From CAZDVQ01 sp964508975 (GTDB taxonomy: Bacteria > Bacteroidota > Bacteroidia > Chitinophagales > Saprospiraceae), in contig CAZDVQ010000005.1 of assembly GCA_964508975.1 (NCBI GenBank), positions 1 through 64,000 on the forward strand: 64,000 nt of DNA, read 5' to 3'. Made by a program: the position numbers and the translations under genes. Positions 18,047 to 26,974 of the stretch are shown piece by piece (positions within the stretch are counted from its first letter, which is position 1; each line of letters opens with the position of its first letter). The notes under the pieces are model-generated. The model saw only the letters and a list, made by a program, of their open reading frames with translations, made no database searches and was not told where the DNA came from.

Positions 18047-19222
18047 TTATGCTTGAATTAATGCTTTAGCTTGTTCTACCCAGTTGTCGCGAACAATGCG
18101 GCCAGGGAAAAACTCGATGGCGTCGGTAATTTGCTCGATGAGTTCTTCGTCAAATTTCGACACCTGTTCAAACGTGTAGATACCCAAATCGTTCAGTTTG
18201 CGCTCGATGAAAGGCCCGATACCGTTTATTTTCTTTAGATCGTCTTTCAAATCGACATTGGCCAAAGGTAGTTTGCTGCCCAAGGATGCTTTTACCGCGG
18301 CGATTGCCTGTTCTTTGTTGATGCCCTCCCGTGTGGGGGCCTGGCTATTGAGATCGTCCTGGGCGTCATCGTTCGAGTCGAGCAGGTGTTGTACGCTGAT
18401 GGGCATGTTGTGCAGGGCGGTATCGATGATGGCCTTATCCTCGTCGCTCAGTTCAAAATCGGGTGTTGCAAGCATAGGCTCCGCTTGCGGAAGGTCCTGG
18501 GCCAACAATAAATCTTGTGCAATATTTTGCTCTACCACCTCGAGGTCGTCGATGAGGCCGTCACCATCCATATCATTGTAAAAACCTTTGGCTTCAATGG
18601 AGGCTTTGGCTTCTCGTAGTAAATCATCGATATCTTCCGACTCGTCGGCGAGTAGTTGTGGTGGATTGGCTACAAAGTCAACCTCGGCTTCGGCACCGCG
18701 TAAACGGGCTAGCTCGGCTTCAGCAGCGGCTAGCTCTCCCGACAATCGTGTAATCTCCGCTTTTGAGCTGCCGAGGGTATCCTCTGATAAGCCCAAGCCT
18801 GCCGCCAACTGTTGCTGGGCATCCAGGTAAGTGTTTTTCAAGGCCGCCAACTCCTCTAGGGCGTAGGTCTTTTCTTTTTCAGAAAGCTCGAACCGCTCTT
18901 TCATGCTGTGCATCTCTTCAAAGGCAGCATTTTTATCAAGCTCCATCCTGCGGCGTGCTACCGAGTGGGCCTCGGCATCATCCTTGGCACGTTTGAGCTC
19001 GGCCAACAGTAGCACGTGGCGTTCGTTCAAGGTTTCGTTCTCGCGGCTCAACTGGAAATTTTCCTCGTTACTTATCTTTAATGCCTTGCGTAAACGGCTC
19101 AGCACTACGCCTCGTGCCCACCAGGCGGTGAGGAAGCCAATCAAGAAAGCAACCAGCATGCATACGATGAAGAACAAGCTATACTCGTTGGTCATCTCGT
19201 TGAAAAACTTACTGAAATCCAT
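18047..19222 (-). CDS. Membrane-anchored coiled-coil protein with C-terminal helix-hairpin-helix domain
   Basis: The 391-residue protein has one transmembrane helix near the N-terminus (FFIVCMLVAFLIGFLTAWWA), a long coiled coil of Leu/Glu/Lys/Arg heptads at about residues 45-180, an acidic linker with a DxDGDGLIDDLE calcium-loop-like stretch near 225, and a C-terminal HhH-type domain (LKKINGIGPFIERKLNDLGI) near 330-350 that resembles DNA-binding or L21/L24-associated folds. The function is unknown. A role joining envelope and DNA or RNA is only an inference. The OmpA gene is 30 bases upstream on the same strand, so they are probably co-transcribed. Confidence 0.75.
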   Translation of the reverse strand: MDFSKFFNEMTNEYSLFFIVCMLVAFLIGFLTAWWARGVVLSRLRKALKISNEENFQLSRENETLNERHVLLLAELKRAKDDAEAHSVARRRMELDKNAAFEEMHSMKERFELSEKEKTYALEELAALKNTYLDAQQQLAAGLGLSEDTLGSSKAEITRLSGELAAAEAELARLRGAEAEVDFVANPPQLLADESEDIDDLLREAKASIEAKGFYNDMDGDGLIDDLEVVEQNIAQDLLLAQDLPQAEPMLATPDFELSDEDKAIIDTALHNMPISVQHLLDSNDDAQDDLNSQAPTREGINKEQAIAAVKASLGSKLPLANVDLKDDLKKINGIGPFIERKLNDLGIYTFEQVSKFDEELIEQITDAIEFFPGRIVRDNWVEQAKALIQA

Positions 19223-19252
19223 GAACTATAATAATTAAATGAGCTACTAATT

Positions 19253-20161
19253 TTATTCTACCACTTGGATGTTCACCCGGCGGTTACGGGCTTTATTGGC
19301 GGGATTATCGTTGGGAGCAACCGGTTGTTTTTTACCTTCCGACTGCGTGGCGATTTTGTTTTTCACGCCTTTTTGTTGAAAATACTTCTTGGTGCTGATG
19401 GCCCGGTCAAGGCCCAGCTTCATGTTCAAGGCATCTTTGCCGTCGCTATCGGTATGGCCGATAATCAACAGGGATTGCTTGGGGTTTTGGGCCATGTAGC
19501 GAACCATCGAGTCGGCGTAAACCACAAATTGCTTGCTGGGTTTAAGCACGGCCGAGCCCGATTCAAAGTTCACGTCCGAGAAGGTCATGTTCTTAAACTC
19601 GTACGAGGCCGTGGCCAAGCTGGCGCCGGTGCTATCCTGCAACACTTTCTCGCCAAGTACAAAGCGCAGCGGCTGTGGCACAGGGTTGATACCGTTGGCA
19701 GGCGTTGGCAACAACTCGTAATCAACCAGAATTTTAAAGCTATCGAGGCCATAATCCTTGCGGAGCATGTCGCGAACGGCAGCGGCGCGGGCGGTGCCAA
19801 GAATATCGTACAAATCGGAGCTATTGGTCTCGTTCTCGTAATAGCGGCCAATAATTTGCAGCGGGCTTGATGGGTTTGCCAAGCAGTACTGGGCCAAGTC
19901 GGTCAAAAAAGTCTCGTTGTTAGTCGACAACACGGCTTGGTGGCTCGAATAATCAAACATAAACTCTTCGTAGCCTTTCAACACGGCTTGGTCGCCTTGG
20001 TACACGGCCAAGGTTTTAGCCCTGCCACTCAAGGCCGATGAATCCACGTTAATCACGGGGCTATCCTCGCAAAGGTGCTTAATCTCGCACATATAATACC
20101 AGCGGGTACCCAGCGCGAACGCGCTAAACACTAAAAATCCTACAAGAATACGCCACCACAT
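19253..20161 (-). CDS. OmpA-family protein (peptidoglycan-binding domain)
   Basis: At 302 residues from the ATG at 20161, this protein has an N-terminal hydrophobic anchor (MWWRILVGFLVFSAFALGTR), a central region with a second OmpA-like half (about 90-180), and a C-terminal OmpA domain. In that domain VNFESGSAVLKPS, LLIIGHTDSDG and NKARNRRVNIQVVE are diagnostic and bind meso-diaminopimelate in peptidoglycan. The frame is open to 20251, but a -7 promoter element at 20196-20203 and the anchor favour 20161. It is upstream of the HhH protein gene. Confidence 0.88.
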   Translation of the reverse strand: MWWRILVGFLVFSAFALGTRWYYMCEIKHLCEDSPVINVDSSALSGRAKTLAVYQGDQAVLKGYEEFMFDYSSHQAVLSTNNETFLTDLAQYCLANPSSPLQIIGRYYENETNSSDLYDILGTARAAAVRDMLRKDYGLDSFKILVDYELLPTPANGINPVPQPLRFVLGEKVLQDSTGASLATASYEFKNMTFSDVNFESGSAVLKPSKQFVVYADSMVRYMAQNPKQSLLIIGHTDSDGKDALNMKLGLDRAISTKKYFQQKGVKNKIATQSEGKKQPVAPNDNPANKARNRRVNIQVVE

Positions 20162-20195
20162 GTTGTTGTATTTAACGGTTGACTCCAAAAACGCC

Positions 20196-20203
20196 CAAAA
20201 ATA
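20196..20203 (-). promoter_or_regulatory. -7 element for the ompA-like gene
   Basis: It reads TATTTTTG on the minus strand and lies 35 bases before the chosen start. No matching TTG was found. Confidence 0.45.
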
Positions 20204-20256
20204 GGTATTTTTAAGCAGAAGTACACGGGCCGATTTAGCCTTTTTGAGCATTTGGC

Positions 20257-20404
20257 TTTTTTGGGCGTTCCGGCGCCTTTGGCGCCGTCGCTACGTTACG
20301 CGGCTCGCTAATCGCTCGGCCCTGCGCCCTACGGGCTTGGTCTGGCCCTGCGGGCCACCGCTCCACATCGCTAACGCTGGATACGGCGGCGAAGCCGCCT
20401 TTTT
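20257..20404 (+). repeat. GC-rich T-tract/GGGCG hairpin repeat, copy 7
   Basis: This is one of the fullest copies: TTTTTTGGGCGTTCCGGCGC, GTCGCTACGTTACGC, GCTCGCTAATCGCTCGGCC, CTGCGCCCTACGGGC, TTGGTCTGGC and CCACCGCTCCACATCGCTAA. Every block occurs in other copies, with changes mainly in the short hairpin loops and stems. Confidence 0.8.
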
Positions 20405-20464
20405 AATGGTTAATGGTAAATGGTTAATTATTAATGGGTTAGCTGGATGTTTTGCCTTGCCTCA

Positions 20465-20647
20465 TCCGCTCCACTAGGAGCGGCATGTTAATAGAACACA
20501 GGATACAACATATTAAGGAGCTCCACTAGGAGCGACACACTGCATGAATACGTAGGGTTTCATACGAATGCTTACAACCATATCTGTAGCGCCAACGAGG
20601 TGGCAAAATAACACAAACCCTATAAAAATACCCTCGGTATACCGAGG
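20465..20647. repeat. REP-like small hairpins upstream of the KAP gene
   Basis: Two copies of GCTCCACTAGGAGC lie at 20467-20482 and 20520-20533, each a short stem with an ACTA loop. A perfect palindrome CCTCGGTATACCGAGG is at 20632-20647, 26 bases before a promoter element. The palindrome may be an operator or another REP unit. No coding frame is present. Confidence 0.5.
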
Positions 20648-20673
20648 CATACCAATCTATTGCGGTAAAACCA

Positions 20674-20681
20674 TATCTTTG
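20674..20681 (+). promoter_or_regulatory. -7 promoter element (TATCTTTG) for the KAP gene
   Basis: A perfect TAnnTTTG lies 25 bases before the start codon. The perfect palindrome at 20632-20647 covers the place where the -33 element would be. Confidence 0.55.
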
Positions 20682-20705
20682 TAACAAACCCAAACCGTAC
20701 AAGGT

Positions 20706-23450
20706 ATGAATGTGGATATGACCAAAAAGTGGATTGACCTTTTTAAACGAGTAGAAACCAAGGCATTGATTGGCTTGGGGCTGTTGTACTTGTTACATCC
20801 CCTTGTTGATAGCCTACTTTGGGAACCAATTAGTAAATGGCCTGTAGCTACAAAGATAGATTGGACAAGCGACGTGTTTACTTGGCTGAACCGGTTACTT
20901 ATAGCCCTGATTTTATTGGATACACTCTTAAAATATCAAGGCTCATATAGGCCAAGCAGCAATAGTATTAAATATTATGTCATTGCCTGGACTATAAGTC
21001 TAATGTTTAGCTACGGTCTTGTGAAATCCGATTACCTGATTTTTTTTGATGGTTCATCGGGTGGCCTTAGATTGAATTACATTTTTTTCATGGCATGGCT
21101 CACACGTGCATCTTTGTATTATCGTTGGTTTTCATCGCCTTTACTTAAATTGATAAATGATGTTTTTAAAGCTTTGGTTGAATGGCTAAAACGTAAAGGT
21201 AAAGTAGAGAAAATACGCACTTATGTAAAGTATTTCATTGCTAAACTAAAAACAGAACAAGAAAAACCAGCCACAGCTAATGAATATATACCCTTCCTAC
21301 AAGACTCTGCCTTGAACAATAGTAATCCCAAGGATAAACTAGGCTACGAACAATACGCCAAAGATATTGTAGCCAGAATGAACGTCACCAGGCCCGAAAC
21401 GGCTTTTGCTATAGGCATAAACGGTACCTGGGGCTCGGGTAAAACCTCGTTTTTTAAGCTGATGCGCGACCAAATGCCTGAGGATAAATTTATAATCGTG
21501 GAGTTCTCGGCATGGAAATCAGCAGATGCCAAAACCTTGGTGAAAGACTTTTTTGAAGTACTGAGCGAAGCACTCAAATACCATCGAGGCGGTTTAGCCA
21601 GCCCATTGATACAATACGCAGACAAGTTGGTAGAACACAGTAATAATAGCTTTGTCAAGCTAGTGAAAAACCTACTTGATACTGCCCTAAGCAATAGCCA
21701 AGACCTTAAAAGCGCTTATGAAACCATTAACCAAGCCATCGGCAAACTTGATAAAAAACTAGTCATATTCATTGACGATTTAGACCGTTTAGACAAAACC
21801 GAAATATTTGAAGTCCTGCGCCTGGTACGCAATACCGCCGACTTTAAAAATACCTTCTTTGTATTAGCCTATGATCGGGCATATGTGGAAGAAGCACTTC
21901 GTGATGCCAACATCCCTAAGGCAGAACGCTACCTAGAGAAGATTGTGCAGATGGAGGCGATGTTGCCGTATGTAGAAGATGACATTATTAAAGATTTTAT
22001 TAAGAAAAGAATAGATACTATATTTAACGACATTTTCAAGGATGTTCTGAATGGACAGCCAGAAAGAATTAAGATTTATATTGAAAAATCACATAAGCTT
22101 ATTGATGAAGTGCCTGAGTTTAAATTTTCAAACCTACGAGAGGTTTATAAGTATTGCAATTCGTTTGCCCTAAATGCTTTAAAGATAATTTACGACGTTA
22201 ATGTTATTGATTTCATGATTCTCGAATTTATAAAAATAAAATTCCCGAATACATATACTTTATTGCGAGAATCACATTCTAAAATTTTTGAAAATAGCAG
22301 ATACACAACTACGGATACATCTGATTCGTACGAAAGGAATATCCTTACAAGGTTTAGTGCACTGGATTTCATTGAAAATTCCAATATCAAAGATTCAGCA
22401 GTTGCTGGTTTATTAAACAGGTTGTTCAATCCAACTTATGGCTATGACTACAAAGATAAACCAATCCTTTATATAGAGAAAGGTTTGAATTCAATAATAT
22501 ACGCCCAGAACTATCAACGATACTTCAAGTACTTCCCACTTCAAGGAGATATTTCAGACAAAGACTTTAATGAATTACTTGCAGAAGATACTAATTTAGA
22601 AGAGTTTGATTCTAAGCTTAATGAATTGATAAAAGATAGAACGAAAATAGTTTCATTGAATGATAAACTTAAAAGTAAAATCTTTTCTATAATAAAAACT
22701 GAGCTCGAATATGAAAAGCTATTTTCTCTTTATATAAATGGTATAATCAAAATCAAACATAATTACTTCCAATTGTTTTTTGATCGAAAAGTCAAATCAC
22801 TAGAATCTCTTACTAATTTAGAATACCTAGAAGAAATTACAAAAATCATAGTTCGGTGTTTTCTAAAAGAATTAGATATTGTTAAATTGATTGAGAGGCT
22901 TAGCTTTATCAAATTTGTTGAAACGGAAAGTGGAAGTTACGATATCAGCAGTATCAATGCTATAAATTGGAAAAAAATGGCCGTAGAAATGATTTCTGCA
23001 TATAGTAAAAAATTCCCTGATGTAAATCAGGACTTTTTTTTCAGCGAAAGCATGAGGATTCACCATAAAATTTTTGACATATTAAATACCGATGACGAGG
23101 GATTAGATTCATTTTACAATACCCTAGAGGATTATTTAATCAATATCATGCGAGGAGATGGCAACTCCTCTTTATATCGGTTTTTCAAGCAAAAATATAG
23201 CCCTGATGAATCAGCTGAGTCTATATTTAAAAAATTGACATCATTCGAATTAGAGGAGGGTATCAAAGCAATGTTATTTGAACGCAAAGATTCAAAAGGA
23301 TTACGAGACAGGATTAAACAAAATGCAAACGAAGAAAACGCAAACGAGTTTTTACGTTTTTTTGCAGACTTTCTCGAACGATACGAGCAAAACGACTTCC
23401 AACCCGTTGAAATGGATTTAACGAAATATAAACTTGAACCAAAGGACTAG
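20706..23450 (+). CDS. KAP-family P-loop NTPase with N-terminal membrane helices
   Basis: This 914-residue protein has four probable transmembrane helices in residues ~15-160, then a KAP NTPase core with Walker A GTWGSGKTS near residue 241 and Walker B LVIFIDDLDRLDK near 353-365. A long helical C-terminal region (450-914) shows no known motif. KAP NTPases are membrane-linked ATPases tied to phage or plasmid exclusion (PifA) and other defence loci, but the role here is inference. The C-terminal half is clearly richer in A+T than the NTPase core, which suggests a domain join or transfer. It stands alone between repeats. The start could also be an ATG four codons downstream (20718). Confidence 0.85.
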   Translation: MNVDMTKKWIDLFKRVETKALIGLGLLYLLHPLVDSLLWEPISKWPVATKIDWTSDVFTWLNRLLIALILLDTLLKYQGSYRPSSNSIKYYVIAWTISLMFSYGLVKSDYLIFFDGSSGGLRLNYIFFMAWLTRASLYYRWFSSPLLKLINDVFKALVEWLKRKGKVEKIRTYVKYFIAKLKTEQEKPATANEYIPFLQDSALNNSNPKDKLGYEQYAKDIVARMNVTRPETAFAIGINGTWGSGKTSFFKLMRDQMPEDKFIIVEFSAWKSADAKTLVKDFFEVLSEALKYHRGGLASPLIQYADKLVEHSNNSFVKLVKNLLDTALSNSQDLKSAYETINQAIGKLDKKLVIFIDDLDRLDKTEIFEVLRLVRNTADFKNTFFVLAYDRAYVEEALRDANIPKAERYLEKIVQMEAMLPYVEDDIIKDFIKKRIDTIFNDIFKDVLNGQPERIKIYIEKSHKLIDEVPEFKFSNLREVYKYCNSFALNALKIIYDVNVIDFMILEFIKIKFPNTYTLLRESHSKIFENSRYTTTDTSDSYERNILTRFSALDFIENSNIKDSAVAGLLNRLFNPTYGYDYKDKPILYIEKGLNSIIYAQNYQRYFKYFPLQGDISDKDFNELLAEDTNLEEFDSKLNELIKDRTKIVSLNDKLKSKIFSIIKTELEYEKLFSLYINGIIKIKHNYFQLFFDRKVKSLESLTNLEYLEEITKIIVRCFLKELDIVKLIERLSFIKFVETESGSYDISSINAINWKKMAVEMISAYSKKFPDVNQDFFFSESMRIHHKIFDILNTDDEGLDSFYNTLEDYLINIMRGDGNSSLYRFFKQKYSPDESAESIFKKLTSFELEEGIKAMLFERKDSKGLRDRIKQNANEENANEFLRFFADFLERYEQNDFQPVEMDLTKYKLEPKD

Positions 23451-23460
23451 TATAGCCCCT

Positions 23461-23780
23461 CCTGCCCAAAGGGCAGGCCATATCGGTAGCCGCGGGTTAA
23501 GCGCAGCGCAACCCGGGGTAATTAACGCAGCGGCCACCCAAACCTAGGCGCGGCGGTAAGAGATAAAAATGGGTCGAGGTATTGCCCCGCCGCGCAAAGG
23601 GTACGAGTTTTTTTGCAAATCAGGTCCGGCTACCGTTCCGTGGCGATTCCTGTATCGTTCATGCCCAAACGGTTTGCCGCCACGGGGTTTCTGTTGATGC
23701 ATTTAACCCCGGGTTGCGCTTTTCCCCGGGTTGCGCTACGCTTAACCCGCGGCTACCGATATGGTCTGCCCTTTGGGCAG
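23461..23780. repeat. ~320-bp inverted-repeat element, copy A
   Basis: The ends are inverted repeats of roughly 55 bases: the left arm starts CCTGCCCAAAGGGCAGGCCA and the right arm ends TGGTCTGCCCTTTGGGCAG. Inside are a GGCGCGGCGG/CCGCCGCGC hairpin and a CCGTGGCG/CGCCACGG hairpin. It lies 11 bases after the KAP stop. Copy B beyond the transposase is about 90% identical by eye and in the same orientation. Frames of ~100 codons inside are by-products of the repeat. Confidence 0.8.
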
Positions 23781-23934
23781 ATGAAAGATTATTTATACAC
23801 GTTTTCCAAAACCATAAGGCAGCTGTAAGCCATTTATGCCGAAAAACACTCCAAAATGTAATAAATTATTACCCTGCCTTTGAGCCAAAAGCTACAACAA
23901 CACGCATTATCTTGCCGCCTTAAAACGATTTAAT

Positions 23935-24411
23935 ATGGCAAGCACATTTTCACAGATTTATCTACAGTTTGTATTCGCGGTTAAGGGTAGACAATCATTA
24001 CTTCAAAAAGCTTGGCGGCAAGAAGTATTCAAATACCTCGGCGGGATTGTCGAGGCGAAAGGGCATAAGGTACTTATTGTAAATGGCGTGTCTGACCACG
24101 TTCATATTTTTGTGAGTTTTAAAGCCTCTCAAAATCCATCTGACTTAGCAAGGGATTTGAAAATGAGTTCTGCAAAGTTTATCAATAAAAGAGGGTTTAT
24201 TTCTGGGCTATTCGCTTGGCAGGAAGGCTATGGCGTTTTTTCTTACGCCCATTCACAAAAGCCAAAAATGATTAGTTATATAGCCAATCAAGAAATTCAC
24301 CATACCCGCAAAAGCTTCAAGGACGAGTATCTCGAGCTTCTCCGAAAAATGGATGTTACCTTCGAAGAAAAATATACCTTTGAATGGATTGACGATGTCA
24401 TTGGACTATAA
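23935..24411 (+). CDS. IS200-like Y1 transposase, REP-associated (RAYT) type
   Basis: This 158-residue single-strand DNA transposase of the HUH/Y1 family has the HUH motif as DHVHIFV near residue 58 and the tyrosine in EGYGVFSYAHSQ near residue 100. It cuts and joins single-stranded DNA at hairpins. The absence of a tnpB gene and the flanking palindromic repeats point to the TnpA-REP (RAYT) group, domesticated or semi-mobile enzymes that spread REP sequences. Copies A and B of a ~320-bp hairpin element lie 154 bases upstream and 34 bases downstream, so they are its obvious candidate substrates. The gene is intact. Confidence 0.9.
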   Translation: MASTFSQIYLQFVFAVKGRQSLLQKAWRQEVFKYLGGIVEAKGHKVLIVNGVSDHVHIFVSFKASQNPSDLARDLKMSSAKFINKRGFISGLFAWQEGYGVFSYAHSQKPKMISYIANQEIHHTRKSFKDEYLELLRKMDVTFEEKYTFEWIDDVIGL

Positions 24412-24445
24412 AAAAGATAGGCTTTGCATCAATTTAAGCCCCCCT

Positions 24446-24766
24446 CCTGCCCAAAGGGCAGGCCATATCGGTAGCCGCGGGTAAGCGCAGCGCAACCCGG
24501 GGTAATTAACGCAGCGTCCACCCAAACCTAGGCGCGGCGGTAAAACATAAAAATGGGGTCTCGGCATTGCACCGCCGCGCAATGGCTCCGAGTTTTTTTT
24601 GCAAATCAGGTCCGGCTATCGTTCCGTGGCGATTCCTGTATCGTTTATGCCCAAACGGCTTGCCGCCACGGGGTTTCTGTTGATGCATTTTACCCCGGGT
24701 TGCGCTTTTCCCCGGGTTGCGCTACGCTTAACCTGCGGCTACCGATATGGTCTGCCCTTTGGGCAG
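24446..24766. repeat. ~320-bp inverted-repeat element, copy B
   Basis: It has the same arms and internal hairpins as copy A, with scattered substitutions (for example GGGGTCTCGG in place of GGGTCGAGG). The sharing begins five bases earlier, at CCCCT, in both copies. Confidence 0.8.
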
Positions 24767-24852
24767 CGGATTTGAGGATTAGGGGATATGAAGATGTGGG
24801 GATGAATCCTACCCACTCTGCTCTTTGCCCTCTGCGCTCATAGCTAATAATC

Positions 24853-24962
24853 GGCCTAGCAGCCTGGAGGGCAGCCGCCTTGGCGGCTGGAGCGCAGCAC
24901 CGAGGCGAACAGCCGAGCCCGGAAGGGTGCGGCGGCGCAACGCGACGCAGGCCCCAAAAAAA
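24853..24962 (-). repeat. GC-rich T-tract/GGGCG hairpin repeat, copy 8
   Basis: On the minus strand it starts with a T-tract and GGGGCCTGCGTCGCG and ends GCTGCCCTCCAGGCTGC. It abuts the palindromic operator and promoter of fadE. Confidence 0.65.
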
Positions 24963-24988
24963 TAAATACAATGCATGCATTGCATTTA
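24963..24988. promoter_or_regulatory. Palindromic operator upstream of fadE
   Basis: A 26-base palindrome with one mismatched pair is centred on CAATGCATGCATTG. Its right half contains the TTG (24980-24982) that acts as the -33 element of the fadE promoter. The same palindrome precedes fadN at 27168-27191. It is likely the binding site of a dimeric repressor such as a TetR-type fatty-acid regulator, which would block the promoter until acyl-CoA is present. Confidence 0.75.
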
Positions 24989-25009
24989 AAAAATAATTAC
25001 ATATCTTTG
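24980..25009 (+). promoter_or_regulatory. fadE promoter (TTG-N19-TATCTTTG)
   Basis: TTG at 24980-24982, a 19-base spacer and TATCTTTG at 25002-25009 match the Bacteroidota consensus exactly. Transcription would start near 25015, which rules out the GTG at 25014 as start codon. Confidence 0.75.
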
Positions 25010-25067
25010 TTTTGTGTCTACGCAATTAGGCAATATTATTATAAACCTCAATCAAATTGTAGATAGT

Positions 25068-26861
25068 ATGGACCCGCATACCCATGAACAAGTATTAAAT
25101 GGTGGTGGCTTTATCGTGGCCGAGACCGCAGCCGCAAACGTTTTCTCGCCCGAGGATTACACCGAGGAGCAGCTGATGGTCATCAACATGGTGACCGATT
25201 TTATCAACAACCGCGTGATGCCCAACACCGCGCAATTGGAATCGCTAGACATTGACCTGACCAAGCAACTCATTGAGGAAGCCGGCGAGCTCGGTATCCT
25301 CGGCACGGCTTTCCCGGAGGAGTACGGCGGTTACATGCAAGATTTCGTGACCAACATGCGCCTGACCGAGCTGTTCTCTGAAACCCGTTCTTTTGCCCTG
25401 TCTATTGGTGCGCACACCGGAATTGGCATGTTGCCTATCCTGTATTTTGGTACCGAAGCGCAGAAACAACAATACTTACCATCGTTAATTCGGGGCCAAC
25501 GCAAGGCTGCATACTGCTTAACGGAGCCGGGTTCAGGTTCCGATGCGCTTTCGGCCAAAACCAAAGCCGTTTTATCGGACGATGGCAAACATTATATCCT
25601 GAACGGTCAAAAAATGTGGATTACCAACGCCGGCTTTGCTGATGTACTCGTGGTATTTGCCAAAATCGACGGCGAGAAATTCACTGGTTTCATCGTGGAG
25701 CGTGCCTGGGAAGGCGTAAGCACCGCCGCAGAAGAGAAAAAACTGGGTATCAAAGGTTCTTCAACCCGCCAGGTGTTTTTCGAAAACGTGAAAGTACCTG
25801 TTGAAAACGTCCTGGGCGAAATTGGCAAAGGGCACCGCATCGCCTTTAATATTTTGAACATTGGCCGGATCAAATTGGCCGGTGGTGTACTAGGCGGTTC
25901 AAAACTCATCGCGAAACAAGCCGTTCAATACGCCAACGAGCGCAAGCAATTTAATAAAACCTTGGGCGAATTTGGCGCTATACAGTATAAATTGGCCGAG
26001 ATGGCCATCAAGATTTACGCCAACGAATCGGCTACTTACCGGGCTAGTGGCGACATTGAGCGCATGGAGAAAACCCTCCTGGCTCAAGGCAAATCGCTGG
26101 CCGAAGCCCTACTTGGCGCTGCCGAGGAATATTCAATCGAATGTGCCTTGATGAAGGTTCACGCCAGCGAGTGCCTCAACTACACCGTTGATGAAGGCTT
26201 ACAAATTTATGGCGGTATGGGTTACAGCGAGGAAGCCCCCATGGCTAGCGCCTACCGCGATGCCCGTATCAACCGCATCTTTGAGGGTACGAACGAGATT
26301 AACCGTATGTTGGCCGTAGATATGTTGCTCAAACGCGCTATGAAAGGTAGCGTTGACCTGATGACACCCGCCATGGCTATACAGCAAGAATTAATGTCGC
26401 CTCCCGTAGCGGAAAGCAACAGCTACAGCGGTGTTTTCGCAGCGGAGTTGGCGGCCATCCGCGACATGAAAAAAGGCTTTATTGCGGTAGCGGGTGCTAC
26501 CATCCAACGATTTATGCAAGCACTAGAAAGCGAGCAAGAAATCTTGATGGACCTTTCTGACATGATGGCCGACGTGTACATCGCCGAGTCGATTGTACTT
26601 CGTGTGCAAAAACTCATCGAGCGTCAAGGCGAGGCAGAATTAGCCACGCAAATCGACATGGCCAAGGTGTTTGTCAGCGAGGCCGTTGACCGCCTCGGCA
26701 TGAAAGGCAAATCGGTGATTCAAGCCTGGGCTGAAGGTGATATGCGCAAAGGCCTCATCATGGGCTTGCGCCGTTACACCAAATACGAAGGCATCAACGT
26801 TAAGGATGCCCGTAGACGTATCGCCGTGGCGATGCTGCAATCCAATGGTTATAGCTTCTAG
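25068..26861 (+). CDS. fadE: Acyl-CoA dehydrogenase (FadE-type)
   Basis: This 597-residue flavoprotein carries out the first step of beta-oxidation, converting acyl-CoA to trans-2-enoyl-CoA. The acyl-CoA dehydrogenase core has LTEPGSGSDALSAKT near residue 155, KMWITNAGFADV near 185 and YGGMGYSEEAP near 385, with the catalytic Glu probably in the FEGTNEINR segment. A C-terminal extension of ~150 residues is as in the ~595-residue B. subtilis FadE group. The open frame begins with a GTG at 25014, but the promoter at 24980-25009 makes the ATG at 25068 the start. It shares an operator with the fadN-fadA unit, from which it is separated by 800 bases. Confidence 0.92.
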   Translation: MDPHTHEQVLNGGGFIVAETAAANVFSPEDYTEEQLMVINMVTDFINNRVMPNTAQLESLDIDLTKQLIEEAGELGILGTAFPEEYGGYMQDFVTNMRLTELFSETRSFALSIGAHTGIGMLPILYFGTEAQKQQYLPSLIRGQRKAAYCLTEPGSGSDALSAKTKAVLSDDGKHYILNGQKMWITNAGFADVLVVFAKIDGEKFTGFIVERAWEGVSTAAEEKKLGIKGSSTRQVFFENVKVPVENVLGEIGKGHRIAFNILNIGRIKLAGGVLGGSKLIAKQAVQYANERKQFNKTLGEFGAIQYKLAEMAIKIYANESATYRASGDIERMEKTLLAQGKSLAEALLGAAEEYSIECALMKVHASECLNYTVDEGLQIYGGMGYSEEAPMASAYRDARINRIFEGTNEINRMLAVDMLLKRAMKGSVDLMTPAMAIQQELMSPPVAESNSYSGVFAAELAAIRDMKKGFIAVAGATIQRFMQALESEQEILMDLSDMMADVYIAESIVLRVQKLIERQGEAELATQIDMAKVFVSEAVDRLGMKGKSVIQAWAEGDMRKGLIMGLRRYTKYEGINVKDARRRIAVAMLQSNGYSF

Positions 26862-26890
26862 CTCTATACACTACACAAACTATCTGATTT

Positions 26891-26924
26891 AAAAAAGCTG
26901 TACCCTCGGGTGCAGCTTTTTTTG
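26891..26924 (+). terminator. Rho-independent terminator after fadE
   Basis: Stem AAAAGCTGTACCC/GGGTGCAGCTTTT with a short TC loop and a T-run follows the stop by 29 bases. A G-T wobble sits in the stem. Confidence 0.85.
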
Positions 26925-26974
26925 TAAGTACTCATTTCGTCATTTTATCATTTCATCGTTGCATCATTTCATCA

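Larger units (their letters stand above)
23461..24766. mobile_element. Transposase gene framed by two ~320-bp hairpin elements
   Basis: The unit consists of element A (23461-23780), the RAYT-like gene and element B (24446-24766), both elements in direct orientation. It looks like a BIME-style or composite element that may move as a whole, or two REP-type elements beside their transposase. No target duplication could be identified. Confidence 0.6.

Noticed and set aside
19265..19870. 201-codon open frame on the plus strand
   Set aside because: It is a shadow of the OmpA-family gene on the other strand.
23582..24843. Similar ~100-codon frames within repeat copies A (23582-23923) and B (24553-24843)
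   Set aside because: Their likeness to each other is explained by the repeat DNA. The related element at 39.6 kb does not keep the frame, and the hairpins account for the conservation.
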